From: JAIBJN01 sp963839745
Lineage (GTDB): Bacteria; Actinomycetota; Thermoleophilia; Gaiellales; Gaiellaceae
Reading direction: 5' to 3'
Assembly: GCA_963839745.1 (NCBI GenBank)
Contig: CAWIWC010000008.1
Span: 117,160 to 181,159 of the forward strand
Length of the DNA stretch: 64,000 nucleotides
Shown in pieces: positions 33,245-41,136 of the stretch. The position numbers were made by a program, and so were the translations under genes. Each line of letters starts with the position of its first letter. Position 1 is the first letter of the stretch. Under the pieces are notes generated by a model. That model made no database searches. It was not told the DNA's origin and worked only from the letters and a program-made list of their open reading frames with translations.

Positions 33245-34068
33245 TGGACGAGCCGGTCGAGCTTCACGTCGTCTCGGACTCCACCGGCGAGACGGCTGCC
33301 CGGGTCGTCGAGGCCGTCGAGGCGCAGTTCCCCGGACAGGAGTTCGAGGTCGTCCGCCATCCGCGGATCGCCGCTCCCGAGGACGTGCACCTCGCTGCGG
33401 CGCGGGCCCGCGGCCGCCGCGCTGTCGTGCTCTTCACGCTCGTCGAGCCGGAGCTCCGCGAAGCGATGCGCGCGCTCTGCAAGCGCTATCGGCTTCACTA
33501 CTGCGACCTGCTCGGGCACCCGATCGAGGCGGTGGCGCGCGTGTCCGGCTCGCCGGCGACCCGGCAGCCCGGTGCGCGGAGCGTGCTCGACTCGAGCTAC
33601 TTCAAGCGCATCTCTGCGATCGAGTTCGCCGTGCGCTACGACGACGGCGCCGGCTCCGACCAGCTCAACGAGGCCGACGTCGTCCTGGTCGGCGTCTCGC
33701 GCAGCTCGAAGACGCCCCTCTCGATGTATCTCGCCTACCTCGGGTACAAGACCGCCAACGTGCCGATCGTGAAGGGCATCGAGCCGCCGGCCGCGCTCTG
33801 GAAGCTCGACCCGGCGAAGGTCGTGGGCCTCACGATCGACGCCGAGGCGCTCGCCGCGATCCGGGGCGAGCGCGTGCGCGGCATGGGAGGCGGAGGCCGC
33901 TATGCCGACCTGGCCGAGATCTACGACGAGCTCGAGTACGCGGAATCGGTCCACAAGCGGCTCGGGTGCCCCGTGATCGAGGTGTCGAACCTCGCGATCG
34001 AGGAAACGGCACGGAGGATCGTCCGCATCGTCGAGGAGCGCCGCTTGCGCACGGAGGCCCCCGCATAA
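33244..34068 (+). CDS. ppsR: Pyruvate phosphate dikinase regulatory protein (DUF299, kinase/pyrophosphorylase)
   Basis: 274 aa. Family start LHVVSDSTGETAARVVEAV; P-loop-like GVSRSSKTP at about residues 150-158; TANVPIVKGIEPP; RYADLAEIYDELEYAESV. Members phosphorylate (with ADP) and dephosphorylate a Thr two residues before the catalytic His of PPDK or PEP synthase. Here the dikinase is the next large gene, which gives a self-contained regulator-enzyme pair. Confidence 0.93.
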   Translation: MDEPVELHVVSDSTGETAARVVEAVEAQFPGQEFEVVRHPRIAAPEDVHLAAARARGRRAVVLFTLVEPELREAMRALCKRYRLHYCDLLGHPIEAVARVSGSPATRQPGARSVLDSSYFKRISAIEFAVRYDDGAGSDQLNEADVVLVGVSRSSKTPLSMYLAYLGYKTANVPIVKGIEPPAALWKLDPAKVVGLTIDAEALAAIRGERVRGMGGGGRYADLAEIYDELEYAESVHKRLGCPVIEVSNLAIEETARRIVRIVEERRLRTEAPA

Positions 34069-34214
34069 CCGAGAAACCCAGCATTCCCTGGTACTACTGG
34101 CCGTTCTGGTTCGTCGTCCTCGCGGCCGGCCTGTTTGTCTTCTACGTGCTGCTGACGCCGGTGTGGATGGGGATCCGGCTCGTCTCCTGGTTCGCCGAGC
34201 GGCGCAGCGCCTGA
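34065..34214 (+). CDS. Small aromatic-rich membrane protein (start unclear)
   Basis: Frame reading ITEKPSIPWYYWPFWFVVLA and continuing GLFVFYVLLTPVWMGIRLVSWFAERR. One strong transmembrane helix rich in Trp, Tyr and Phe, with a basic C terminus. It begins in another frame right at the end of ppsR. There is no ATG/GTG/TTG in place: an ATA overlapping the ppsR stop (ATAA) or the ATT at 34083 would be needed. The hydrophobic pattern is too regular to be chance, but the gene call stays tentative. A strong terminator follows 13 bp later. Confidence 0.45.
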   Translation: MTEKPSIPWYYWPFWFVVLAAGLFVFYVLLTPVWMGIRLVSWFAERRSA

Positions 34215-34226
34215 AAGAAGAAAAGT

Positions 34227-34258
34227 AAAGAGGCGGCCGTGGTGCGAGCCGCCTCTTT
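34227..34258. terminator. Strong bidirectional hairpin terminator
   Basis: 11-bp perfect stem AAAGAGGCGGC / GCCGCCTCTTT with a 10-nt loop; A-rich before and T-rich at the end. It closes the recO-to-ppsR transcription region and separates it from ppdK. Confidence 0.8.
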
Positions 34259-34422
34259 CTCGGGCCGAGACGTAGGCTGCGGCGCCCCGCGTCTGCCTAG
34301 CCCGTTCTCCCCACGATGCTCGACGATCGCGTTTCGCGCTATTCCCCTGCCGGGGGATCCGGTGCGTCGCGGCCTGCACGTGCATGCGAAGCGGCTCGAT
34401 GGGAGAATTGAGGGTCAGGGCG

Positions 34423-37041
34423 ATGGCTAGGACGTACGTCTACGACTTCTCCGAAGGCGGCGAGCTCGGCCGCGAGCTGCTCGGCGGCAAGGGCGTCGGC
34501 CTGGCCGAGATGACCGCGATCGGGCTCCCGGTCCCCGCCGGTTTCACGGTCACGACCGAGGCCTGTCGCGAGTACATGGGGCGCGGGGGAGAGCTGCCCG
34601 ACGGACTGCGCGAGGAGATCGAGGAGCATGTCGCGCAGCTGGAGGAGACGTCGGGGAAGCACTTCGGCGACCCGTCGGACCCGCTGCTCGTGTCCGTCCG
34701 CTCGGGAGCGGCGGTCTCGATGCCCGGGATGATGGACACGATCCTCAACCTGGGCCTGAACGACGACGCCGTCGAGGGTCTCGCCAAGGCAACCGGCAAC
34801 GAGCGCTTCGCCTTCGACGCCTACCGCCGGCTCATCCAGATGTTCGGGAACGTCGTTGACGGCATCGAGGGCCAGCTCTTCGAGCGCGAGCTCGCGTCGC
34901 TCAAGGATGAGCGGGGCGTCTCCCAGGACGTCGACCTCGACGCCGCCGATCTCCGCGAGCTGACGGAGCGCTTCGCCAAGATCTACGCGGAGAGCTCGGG
35001 CGAGCCGTTCCCGCAAGACGCGCGCGAGCAGCTCGCCCGCGCCGTCCGCGCCGTGTTCGACTCGTGGAACACGCAGCGCGCGCAGGTCTACCGCCGCGCG
35101 AACCAGATCCCGGACGACCTGGGAACGGCGGTCAACGTCGTCCAGATGGTCTTCGGCAACAAGGGCGACGACTCGGGAACGGGCGTGGCCTTCACCCGCG
35201 ACCCCTCGACGGGCAAGCAGGGCATGTGGGGCGAGTTCCTCGTCAACGCCCAGGGCGAGGACGTCGTCGCCGGCATCCGCACGCCCGAGCCGATCGAGGG
35301 CATGGAGTCGCGCTTCCCGGAGGCCTTCCGGCAGCTCGCCGACACGATGGCGCGCCTCGAGGAGCACTACCGGGAGATGCAGGACATCGAGTTCACGATC
35401 GAGGAGGGCTCGCTGTACCTCCTCCAGACCCGGGCGGGCAAGCGAACCGCGGCGGCGGCACTGCGGGTGGTCGTGGACATGGTCGGCGACGGGCTCATCT
35501 CCGAGGAGGAGGCTGTCGTGCGCATCGATCCCGGGCAGCTCGACCAGCTGCTCCACCCGATGATCGACCCGAAGGCCGACTACGAGACGGCTGCGAAGGG
35601 GCTCAATGCCTCCCCCGGCGCCGCCACCGGGGTGATCGTCCTCGACGCCGACCGCGCCGAGGAGCAGGGCAAGGCCGGCGAGGACGTCATCCTCGTCCGC
35701 GCGGAGACGACGCCCGACGACATCCATGGCGTCATCGAGGCGCGCGGGGTGCTCACGGCGCACGGCGGCATGACCTCGCACGCGGCGGTCGTCGCGCGCG
35801 GGATGGGCAAGCCGTGTGTGGCGGGCTGCGACGCGCTCTCGATCGACCTCGGCGCCCGGAAGATCCGGTTGGGCGAGCGCGAGCTGGCGGAGGGCGACGT
35901 GATCACGATCGACGGCGGCACCGGCGACGTGATCGTCGGGGACGTCCCGCTCGTCCCGCCGCAGATCGACGAGAACTTCCAGACCCTGCTCGGCTGGGCC
36001 GACGAGCTGCGGCGCCTGCGGGTGCGCGCCAACGCGGACACGCCCGAGGACGCCGCCAAGGCCCGCGAGTTCGGCGCCGAGGGCATCGGGCTCTGCCGGA
36101 CGGAGCACATGTTCATGGCCGAAGATCGGCTCCCGCTCGTCCGGGCGATGATCCTCGCCTCCTCGGAGGACGAGCGGCGGACGGCACTGGACGAGCTTCT
36201 GCCGTTCCAGCAGCAGGACTTCGAGGGAATCCTCGCCGCCATGGCGGGGCTGCCCGTGACGATCCGGCTGCTCGACCCGCCGCTACACGAGTTCCTGCCC
36301 TCGCTCGAGGAAGCCGACTCGGAGGACATGGCCCGCCGCATCCGCGCGCTGCGCGAGTCCAACCCGATGCTCGGGATGCGCGGCTGCCGGCTCGGGCTCG
36401 TCTATCCCGAGATCTACGAGATGCAGGTGCGGGCCATCGTCCGCGCAGCGCTCGCCGTCGCCGAGAAGGGCGGAGAGCCCCCGCTCGTCGAGATCATGCA
36501 CCCGCTTGTCGGGTTCGCCGAGGAACTAAGACGGCTGCGCCGCCTGACGCTCGACACGGCCTCGGCCGAGCTCGAGCAGGCCGACCGCCAGCTCGAGTAC
36601 CAGATCGGGACGATGATCGAGCTCCCGCGCGCGTGCGTGCGCGCCGACGAGATCGCAGGCGAGGCCGACTTCTTCAGCTTCGGGACGAACGACCTCACCC
36701 AGACGACCCTCGGCTTCTCCCGCGACGATGCCGAGGGCAAGTTCCTGACGCACTACCTCGAGGACAGGATCCTGGAGGCGAACCCCTTCGAGACCCTGGA
36801 CGCGAGCGGCGTGGGCGACCTCATGCGCATCGGCGTCGAGCGCGCCCGCGGCGTCAAGCCGGACATCAAGCTGGGCATCTGCGGCGAGCACGGCGGCGAC
36901 GCGCGCTCGGTCGCCTTCTGCCACGAGCTCGGGCTCGCCTACGTGTCGTGCTCGCCGTACCGCGTGCCGCTCGCGCGCCTCGCCGCCGCCCAGGCCGCGC
37001 TGGCCGAGCGCGGCGTCACGACGGTTCAGGTCGGCGGCTAG
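34423..37041 (+). CDS. ppdK: Pyruvate, phosphate dikinase
   Basis: 872 aa, full length. N-terminal ATP-binding domain (LLGGKGVGLAEMT, SVRSGAAVSMPGMMDTILNLG, GNVVDG); central phosphohistidine domain LTAHGGMTSHAAVVARGMGKP with catalytic His453 and regulatory Thr451; C-terminal TIM barrel with GIGLCRTEHMF, FFSFGTNDLTQTTLGFSRDD and the end motif GICGEHGGD. Interconverts pyruvate and PEP. ATG 34423 follows AGGGTCAGGG; earlier ATGs add an unlikely leader. The 3' end overlaps the convergent PLD-like gene by 26 bp. Confidence 0.97.
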   Translation: MARTYVYDFSEGGELGRELLGGKGVGLAEMTAIGLPVPAGFTVTTEACREYMGRGGELPDGLREEIEEHVAQLEETSGKHFGDPSDPLLVSVRSGAAVSMPGMMDTILNLGLNDDAVEGLAKATGNERFAFDAYRRLIQMFGNVVDGIEGQLFERELASLKDERGVSQDVDLDAADLRELTERFAKIYAESSGEPFPQDAREQLARAVRAVFDSWNTQRAQVYRRANQIPDDLGTAVNVVQMVFGNKGDDSGTGVAFTRDPSTGKQGMWGEFLVNAQGEDVVAGIRTPEPIEGMESRFPEAFRQLADTMARLEEHYREMQDIEFTIEEGSLYLLQTRAGKRTAAAALRVVVDMVGDGLISEEEAVVRIDPGQLDQLLHPMIDPKADYETAAKGLNASPGAATGVIVLDADRAEEQGKAGEDVILVRAETTPDDIHGVIEARGVLTAHGGMTSHAAVVARGMGKPCVAGCDALSIDLGARKIRLGERELAEGDVITIDGGTGDVIVGDVPLVPPQIDENFQTLLGWADELRRLRVRANADTPEDAAKAREFGAEGIGLCRTEHMFMAEDRLPLVRAMILASSEDERRTALDELLPFQQQDFEGILAAMAGLPVTIRLLDPPLHEFLPSLEEADSEDMARRIRALRESNPMLGMRGCRLGLVYPEIYEMQVRAIVRAALAVAEKGGEPPLVEIMHPLVGFAEELRRLRRLTLDTASAELEQADRQLEYQIGTMIELPRACVRADEIAGEADFFSFGTNDLTQTTLGFSRDDAEGKFLTHYLEDRILEANPFETLDASGVGDLMRIGVERARGVKPDIKLGICGEHGGDARSVAFCHELGLAYVSCSPYRVPLARLAAAQAALAERGVTTVQVGG

Positions 37042-38095
37042 CGCCGTTCAGCTTGGGCACCGGTGCGGGCCCGTAGCGGTCGCGCACGCCGTCGATCCAG
37101 CCCGCGAGGCGGTCGGCGAGTTCCGCGTCGCGGATCTCCAGCACGTTCTCGGCGTTCAGCTCGCCCGAGTGCGAGAGGTTGTAGCTCCCCGTGAACACGT
37201 GGTCGTCAGCGACCGTGACCTTCGCGTGCATGAAGTCGTGCACGTTGTCGCCGTCGCCGTACGGGGTCGAGTCCTTGCCGGAGAACTTGGCGCGGCCGAG
37301 GACGCGCTCGACGAGCGGGAGCTTCCACGTGGAGTTCCCGTTCAGCTTCCACTGGTGGTAGACGCCCTTCATCTGCGTCCCGTCGACGACGCCGGTGATG
37401 TCCACCTTCCCGTCCGAGACGCACTCGGCGAGCGCGCCGAGGATCGGGCCGGAGGTGAGGACGGGCGAGCAGACCCGGATCCGCTGCCGCGAGCGCTTGA
37501 TCCGGTGAGCAATGCGGGTGGCGAGCGCTTCGCCGTGGCCCGGGGAGAACCACACGCGCACCTCGCGGCCGCCGACGTCGACCGGCGCCGGGTCGACGAA
37601 CCCGCTCTGCTCGACCGAGCCGGTCGTCCAGAGCTGCTCGAAGTCCTTCGTGTACGCGGCGGCGACGGCCTCGGATTCCACGATCACGATGATGTTCTCG
37701 CAGCGCGTGAAGGAGTCGTCCGTCCAGTTGGTCGAGCCCGTCCAGACGGTGTTCCCGTCGCGGACCGCGAACTTGTGGTGCATGAGGTCGGGGACTCCTG
37801 GGATCGGCTTGGTCGGCACCTCGAGGCTGTCGATCAAGCTCGGCTCGCCGCGGGCAGGGGGGAAGAGCGGCGGCGGCTTCTCGTTGTCGACGTTGAATGC
37901 GAGGCGGACCGCGACGCCCCGCTGCTCTGCCTCGACGATCTCGTCTGCGACGATCTTCGCGGTCGGCTGCTCGAGGTCGAAGTCGTAGAGCGCGAGGTCG
38001 AGGCTCCGCTCGGCTGCCTGGAGGAATCCAGCGAGCCGCTCGGCGACTTCGAGTGCCGTCTGGCCGCCGTCGGTGAGGGTGTGCGCCTCGATCAC
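37016..38095 (-). CDS. Phospholipase D-like protein with two HKD motifs
   Basis: 359 aa, no signal peptide. First HKD: LMHHKFAVRDGNTVWTGSTNW (HxK...D plus GSxN). Second HKD: FMHAKVTVADDHVFTGSYNLS. The family includes cardiolipin synthases, phospholipases and nucleases. Lack of membrane helices argues against cardiolipin synthase; a cytoplasmic phosphodiesterase or nuclease is possible. Overlaps the end of ppdK. Confidence 0.83.
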   Translation of the reverse strand: MIEAHTLTDGGQTALEVAERLAGFLQAAERSLDLALYDFDLEQPTAKIVADEIVEAEQRGVAVRLAFNVDNEKPPPLFPPARGEPSLIDSLEVPTKPIPGVPDLMHHKFAVRDGNTVWTGSTNWTDDSFTRCENIIVIVESEAVAAAYTKDFEQLWTTGSVEQSGFVDPAPVDVGGREVRVWFSPGHGEALATRIAHRIKRSRQRIRVCSPVLTSGPILGALAECVSDGKVDITGVVDGTQMKGVYHQWKLNGNSTWKLPLVERVLGRAKFSGKDSTPYGDGDNVHDFMHAKVTVADDHVFTGSYNLSHSGELNAENVLEIRDAELADRLAGWIDGVRDRYGPAPVPKLNGASRRPEPS

Positions 38096-38103
38096 GAGGC
38101 GAG

Positions 38104-38109
38104 ACCCTA
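38104..38109 (-). promoter_or_regulatory. -10 element (TAGGGT, reverse) before the PLD-like gene
   Basis: On the reverse strand TAGGGT is followed by 8 nt and GTG 38095, with no Shine-Dalgarno. Spacing is slightly longer than the usual 6-7. Confidence 0.4.
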
Positions 38110-38117
38110 GCGGTCGG

Positions 38118-38822
38118 TCAGTTCTCGAGGGAGCTGCAGCCCGTGACCATGCTCACGAGCCACTTGCCGGTGCCGTCGTCGATCAGGTCGACGACCGCGA
38201 TCGGCTCGCCGTCCCGAACCATCCGCACGCGGGTGGTGTCGGTGTCGGGATAGCCGGCGCGCTCGAAGACGTCGTCGGGCTCGAGCCCGAAACCCTCGAC
38301 GGCCTTCTTCGCGGCCTCGATCGGGTCCGTGGTCTCGCCGGAGGCGCCCTGGATGTAGTCGACGACCTGCGAGAACTGCTCGGCGCAGCCCAGGCGGGTC
38401 GAGACCCAGATGCCGTCCTCGTCGACGACCTCGAGCGCCTCTCCTGCGCCCGGCTCGGTGGCCGGATCGGTGCAGGAGACCGTGAGCGCGCCGGGCTCGA
38501 CGTCGACGACCTGCGTGGACGTGCCGGCCGGGACGCCCATGCCGGTCCCGGTGCCCTGGGCGTTCTGGATCGCGACGGAGCGCTCGCTGCCGGTCTCGTT
38601 CACGATCTCGAAGTGGATCCCGTCCGGCTGCGGCCTGACGGACGAGGTCTCGAGGCGGGCGCCGCTCTCGTCGCAGACCACGCGGGCCACGTCCGGGAGG
38701 GCAGTGGGCTCCGGCTCGGTGCTCTCGGCGGGCCCGCCAGAGCCAGAGTCGGCGTCCTCGCCCGCGCCGCAGGCGGTCAGGCCGAGCAGGGCGACGACGA
38801 GAAGGACGAGAATCCGGTGCAT
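38118..38822 (-). CDS. Predicted lipoprotein
   Basis: 234 aa. Signal peptide MHRILVLLVVALLGLTACGAG with lipobox LTAC, so lipid-anchored at Cys18. Acidic, Gly/Ser/Pro-rich linker to about residue 45, then an unrecognised soluble domain with several Cys (VVCDES, LTVSCTD, LGCAEQ, TGCSS) that probably form disulfides. Function unknown. Ends 22 bp before the PLD-like gene on the same strand. Confidence 0.75.
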   Translation of the reverse strand: MHRILVLLVVALLGLTACGAGEDADSGSGGPAESTEPEPTALPDVARVVCDESGARLETSSVRPQPDGIHFEIVNETGSERSVAIQNAQGTGTGMGVPAGTSTQVVDVEPGALTVSCTDPATEPGAGEALEVVDEDGIWVSTRLGCAEQFSQVVDYIQGASGETTDPIEAAKKAVEGFGLEPDDVFERAGYPDTDTTRVRMVRDGEPIAVVDLIDDGTGKWLVSMVTGCSSLEN

Positions 38823-38862
38823 CGCGAGCTTGGACGGACGAGCGCGTCCGAAAGTTCCCGGC

Positions 38863-39723
38863 TCAGGAATATCCGCGGACGCGCATGTACGCGACGAGGA
38901 CGCTGGCCGCGGCGATGCCGACGAGCATCAGCACGGCGAGCGCGTCGATCCGCCCGTACACCGGGTGGCGGCCGGCGACCGAGAGAGCGAGCATCGCGAG
39001 CACGCCCCCTGCGAGGCCGCCCAGGTGTCCGCCGATCGAGATGTTCGAGACGGCGAACGTAAAGGCGATGTTGAGGATGACGATGAAGAGCGCGCCGCCC
39101 CCGAAGACGTAGACCTGCTTCCGCTCCAGCACGAGGCCCGCGCCGAGGATCCCGAAGACGGCCCCGGACGCTCCGACGGTGTTCACGAACTCCCCGGAGA
39201 GGAGGAGCGCCCCGGCGGAGCCGGCGAGCGCGGAGACGAAGTAGATGCCGAGAAACCTGGCGCGCCCGAGCGCGCTCTCGAGCGCCTGGCCGAACCACCA
39301 GAGCATCAGCATGTTGAACGCGATGTGGATCACGCTCGCGTGCAGGAACGCGCTCGTGATCAGGCGGTACCACTCGCCCTCGGAGACCGCGAACCCGTTC
39401 AGTGCCCAGCGGTTGATGAACGACTGCGCCGGCTGGAAGCCGCCCGAGCCCTCCGCGATCGAGATCAGGAAGACGGCGACGTTGATCCCAATCAGGGTCT
39501 TCGTGACCAACGCCCCGGTCCCGCTGCCGACTCGACTGAGCTTGCGGGTGGCGGCCTTCGCGCCGGTCGGCTGGCCCGCGCACTCGGGGCACTTGATCCC
39601 GACGGCCGCGTAGACCATGCAGTCGGGGCAGATCGGGCGGCCGCAGTTGGAGCAGCTGACCGCGGTCTCCCGGCCCGGATGCCGGTAGCAGGTCCGCGTC
39701 TGAATGCGCTCCGGCGTGGCCAT
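38863..39723 (-). CDS. Rhomboid family intramembrane serine protease with N-terminal zinc-binding segment
   Basis: 286 aa. Residues about 9-50 hold a B-box-like zinc ribbon (CYRHPGRETAVSCSNCGRPIC, then CPDC and CPEC). The rhomboid core has HIAFNMLMLWWFG, catalytic Ser in GASGAVFG and catalytic His in GGHLGGLAGG, with six or more membrane helices. The start is chosen by a TACGAT-N7-ATG arrangement; an ATG three codons upstream is possible. Divergent from comB. Confidence 0.92.
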   Translation of the reverse strand: MATPERIQTRTCYRHPGRETAVSCSNCGRPICPDCMVYAAVGIKCPECAGQPTGAKAATRKLSRVGSGTGALVTKTLIGINVAVFLISIAEGSGGFQPAQSFINRWALNGFAVSEGEWYRLITSAFLHASVIHIAFNMLMLWWFGQALESALGRARFLGIYFVSALAGSAGALLLSGEFVNTVGASGAVFGILGAGLVLERKQVYVFGGGALFIVILNIAFTFAVSNISIGGHLGGLAGGVLAMLALSVAGRHPVYGRIDALAVLMLVGIAAASVLVAYMRVRGYS

Positions 39724-39730
39724 TCGAGCC

Positions 39731-39736
39731 ATCGTA
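39731..39736 (-). promoter_or_regulatory. -10 element (TACGAT, reverse) for the rhomboid gene
   Basis: TACGAT on the reverse strand, 7-nt spacer GGCTCGA, ATG 39723. A forward TAGGGT at 39748-39753 may serve comB. Confidence 0.5.
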
Positions 39737-39762
39737 TCCACGCCGTGTAGGGTCACGGGCCG

Positions 39763-40449
39763 ATGCGCGTGCACGTCGCCTTCACGCCCGCAGAGGCCGA
39801 GCGCGCGCCCGTCGCCGTGGTCGTCGATGTCCTTCGCGCGACGTCGACCATCGCCCAGGCGCTCGCTTCCGGCTACCGCCGAGTCCTCTGCTGCGCCGAG
39901 ATCGAGGAGGCGCGGGCGCTGCGCGCCGGGATGGAGGAGGGAGTGCTCGCCGGTGAGCGCCGCGCCGAAGCGATCCCGGGGTTCGACCTGGGGAACTCGC
40001 CGGCGGACTTCGTCGAGCCCCGGGCCGAGACGCTCGTCATGACGACGACGAACGGGACGCGCGCGATCGTGACCGCGGCCGCCAACGCGGAGCACGTGCT
40101 CGTGGGGAGCCTCCTCAACCTGGACGCCGTCGCGGCGGCCGCCCTCGCGGCGGGCGGCGACACGGAGGTGGTGTGCGCCGGCGTCGACGGCCGCTTCACC
40201 ATCGACGACGCCTACTGCGCCGGGCGCATCGCGGAGCTCCTCGGCGGGGAGCGGTCGGATGCAGCCGAGGCGGCGGTTCGGCTCGCACGGTCGTTCGGCA
40301 GCGCCGAGGAGGCGTTGCGCGCGGCCGAGAACCCGCGCCAGGAGGCGATCCTCGACGACATCGCCTGGTGCGCGCGTGAGAGCGTGCTCGACGTCGCGCC
40401 CCGCCTCGCAGGCATGGAGGGCCCGGCGGCGGCGATCGTGGCGGGCTAG
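39763..40449 (+). CDS. comB: 2-phosphosulfolactate phosphatase family protein
   Basis: 228 aa. ComB motifs: VVVDVLRATSTIAQALASG near the N terminus, DLGNSPADF, TTTNGTRAIVTAA and GVDGRFTIDDAYCAGRI. The archaeal enzyme acts in coenzyme M synthesis; bacterial ComB-like proteins are widespread without that pathway, and no other CoM or sulfolactate gene is in the window. The actual substrate is therefore open. Its stop shares CTAG with the reverse gene downstream. Confidence 0.88.
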   Translation: MRVHVAFTPAEAERAPVAVVVDVLRATSTIAQALASGYRRVLCCAEIEEARALRAGMEEGVLAGERRAEAIPGFDLGNSPADFVEPRAETLVMTTTNGTRAIVTAAANAEHVLVGSLLNLDAVAAAALAAGGDTEVVCAGVDGRFTIDDAYCAGRIAELLGGERSDAAEAAVRLARSFGSAEEALRAAENPRQEAILDDIAWCARESVLDVAPRLAGMEGPAAAIVAG

Positions 40450-40652
40450 AGCCGCTCCGCCGGAAGCGCGCCGGCGCGCTTCAGCTCCGCGCAGTGGGCG
40501 CAGATGTAGGCGTCGGGGCGCGCCTGCTCCCAGCCCTCGGGCCCTTCGGCGGCGTGGCGACCGACCTCGGAGACGACGGCGCCGCACGGGCACCGGTACA
40601 CGACCGTGATCCGCGTGTAGGGCGAGTCGGGAGAGCTGTACGCGACTCCCAC
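40446..40652 (-). CDS. Small zinc-ribbon-like protein
   Basis: 68 aa: begins VGVAYSSPDSPYTRITVVYR, then CPCGAVVSEVGRH and a second pair CAHC near the C terminus, so a four-Cys zinc ribbon (CxC...CxxC). The GTG start is 7 nt after a reverse TACAAT. Converges on comB with a 4-bp CTAG overlap. Function unknown; the size suggests a nucleic-acid or protein-binding adaptor. Confidence 0.65.
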   Translation of the reverse strand: MGVAYSSPDSPYTRITVVYRCPCGAVVSEVGRHAAEGPEGWEQARPDAYICAHCAELKRAGALPAERL

Positions 40653-40659
40653 GCTCCTG

Positions 40660-40665
40660 ATTGTA
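40660..40665 (-). promoter_or_regulatory. -10 element (TACAAT, reverse) for the zinc-ribbon gene
   Basis: TACAAT on the reverse strand with a 7-nt spacer to GTG 40652. Confidence 0.55.
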
Positions 40666-40761
40666 CGCAACCGTTGGCACGCCTCGGCGAGCGGCTTACG
40701 GATCGTCCCGCGCCAGCCGTGTGAGACGATCCGTTCTGTCGCAGCGACGAGAGGAGACCGC

Positions 40762-41136
40762 GTGAGCACGCAGGAAACCACGAAATACCGCTGGGAGGAC
40801 ATGCCCAAGGAGGAGCTGAAGCCCGACCTCCACCGGCGGCTGGTCTCGACCGAGCGGATGATGCTCGCCCACGTGTACCTGGACAAGGGCTGCATCGTCC
40901 CGCAGCACTCGCACGAGAACGAGCAGCTGACCTACATCCTCCAGGGCACGCTGCGCTTCTTCCTCGGCGAGGACGAGTCGGAGGTCGTCGACGTCGCGGC
41001 CGGCGAGGTCCTGCACATCCCCTCGTGGCTCCCGCACAAGGCCGAGGCCCTCGACGACGTGCTCGACGTCGACATCTTCTGCCCGCCGCGCCAGGACTGG
41101 CTCGACGGGTCGGACGCGTACCTCCGCAACAAGTGA
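40762..41136 (+). CDS. Cupin-domain protein
   Basis: 124 aa. Single cupin barrel: VPQHSHENEQLTYILQGTLRFFLG (motif 1, His-His-Glu) and GEVLHIPSWLPHKAEAL (motif 2 His). A metal-binding enzyme or sensor. Unusually for this window it has a clear leader with Shine-Dalgarno GAGGAG (40751-40756). The stop overlaps the GTG of the SDR gene, so the two are co-translated. Confidence 0.85.
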   Translation: MSTQETTKYRWEDMPKEELKPDLHRRLVSTERMMLAHVYLDKGCIVPQHSHENEQLTYILQGTLRFFLGEDESEVVDVAAGEVLHIPSWLPHKAEALDDVLDVDIFCPPRQDWLDGSDAYLRNK

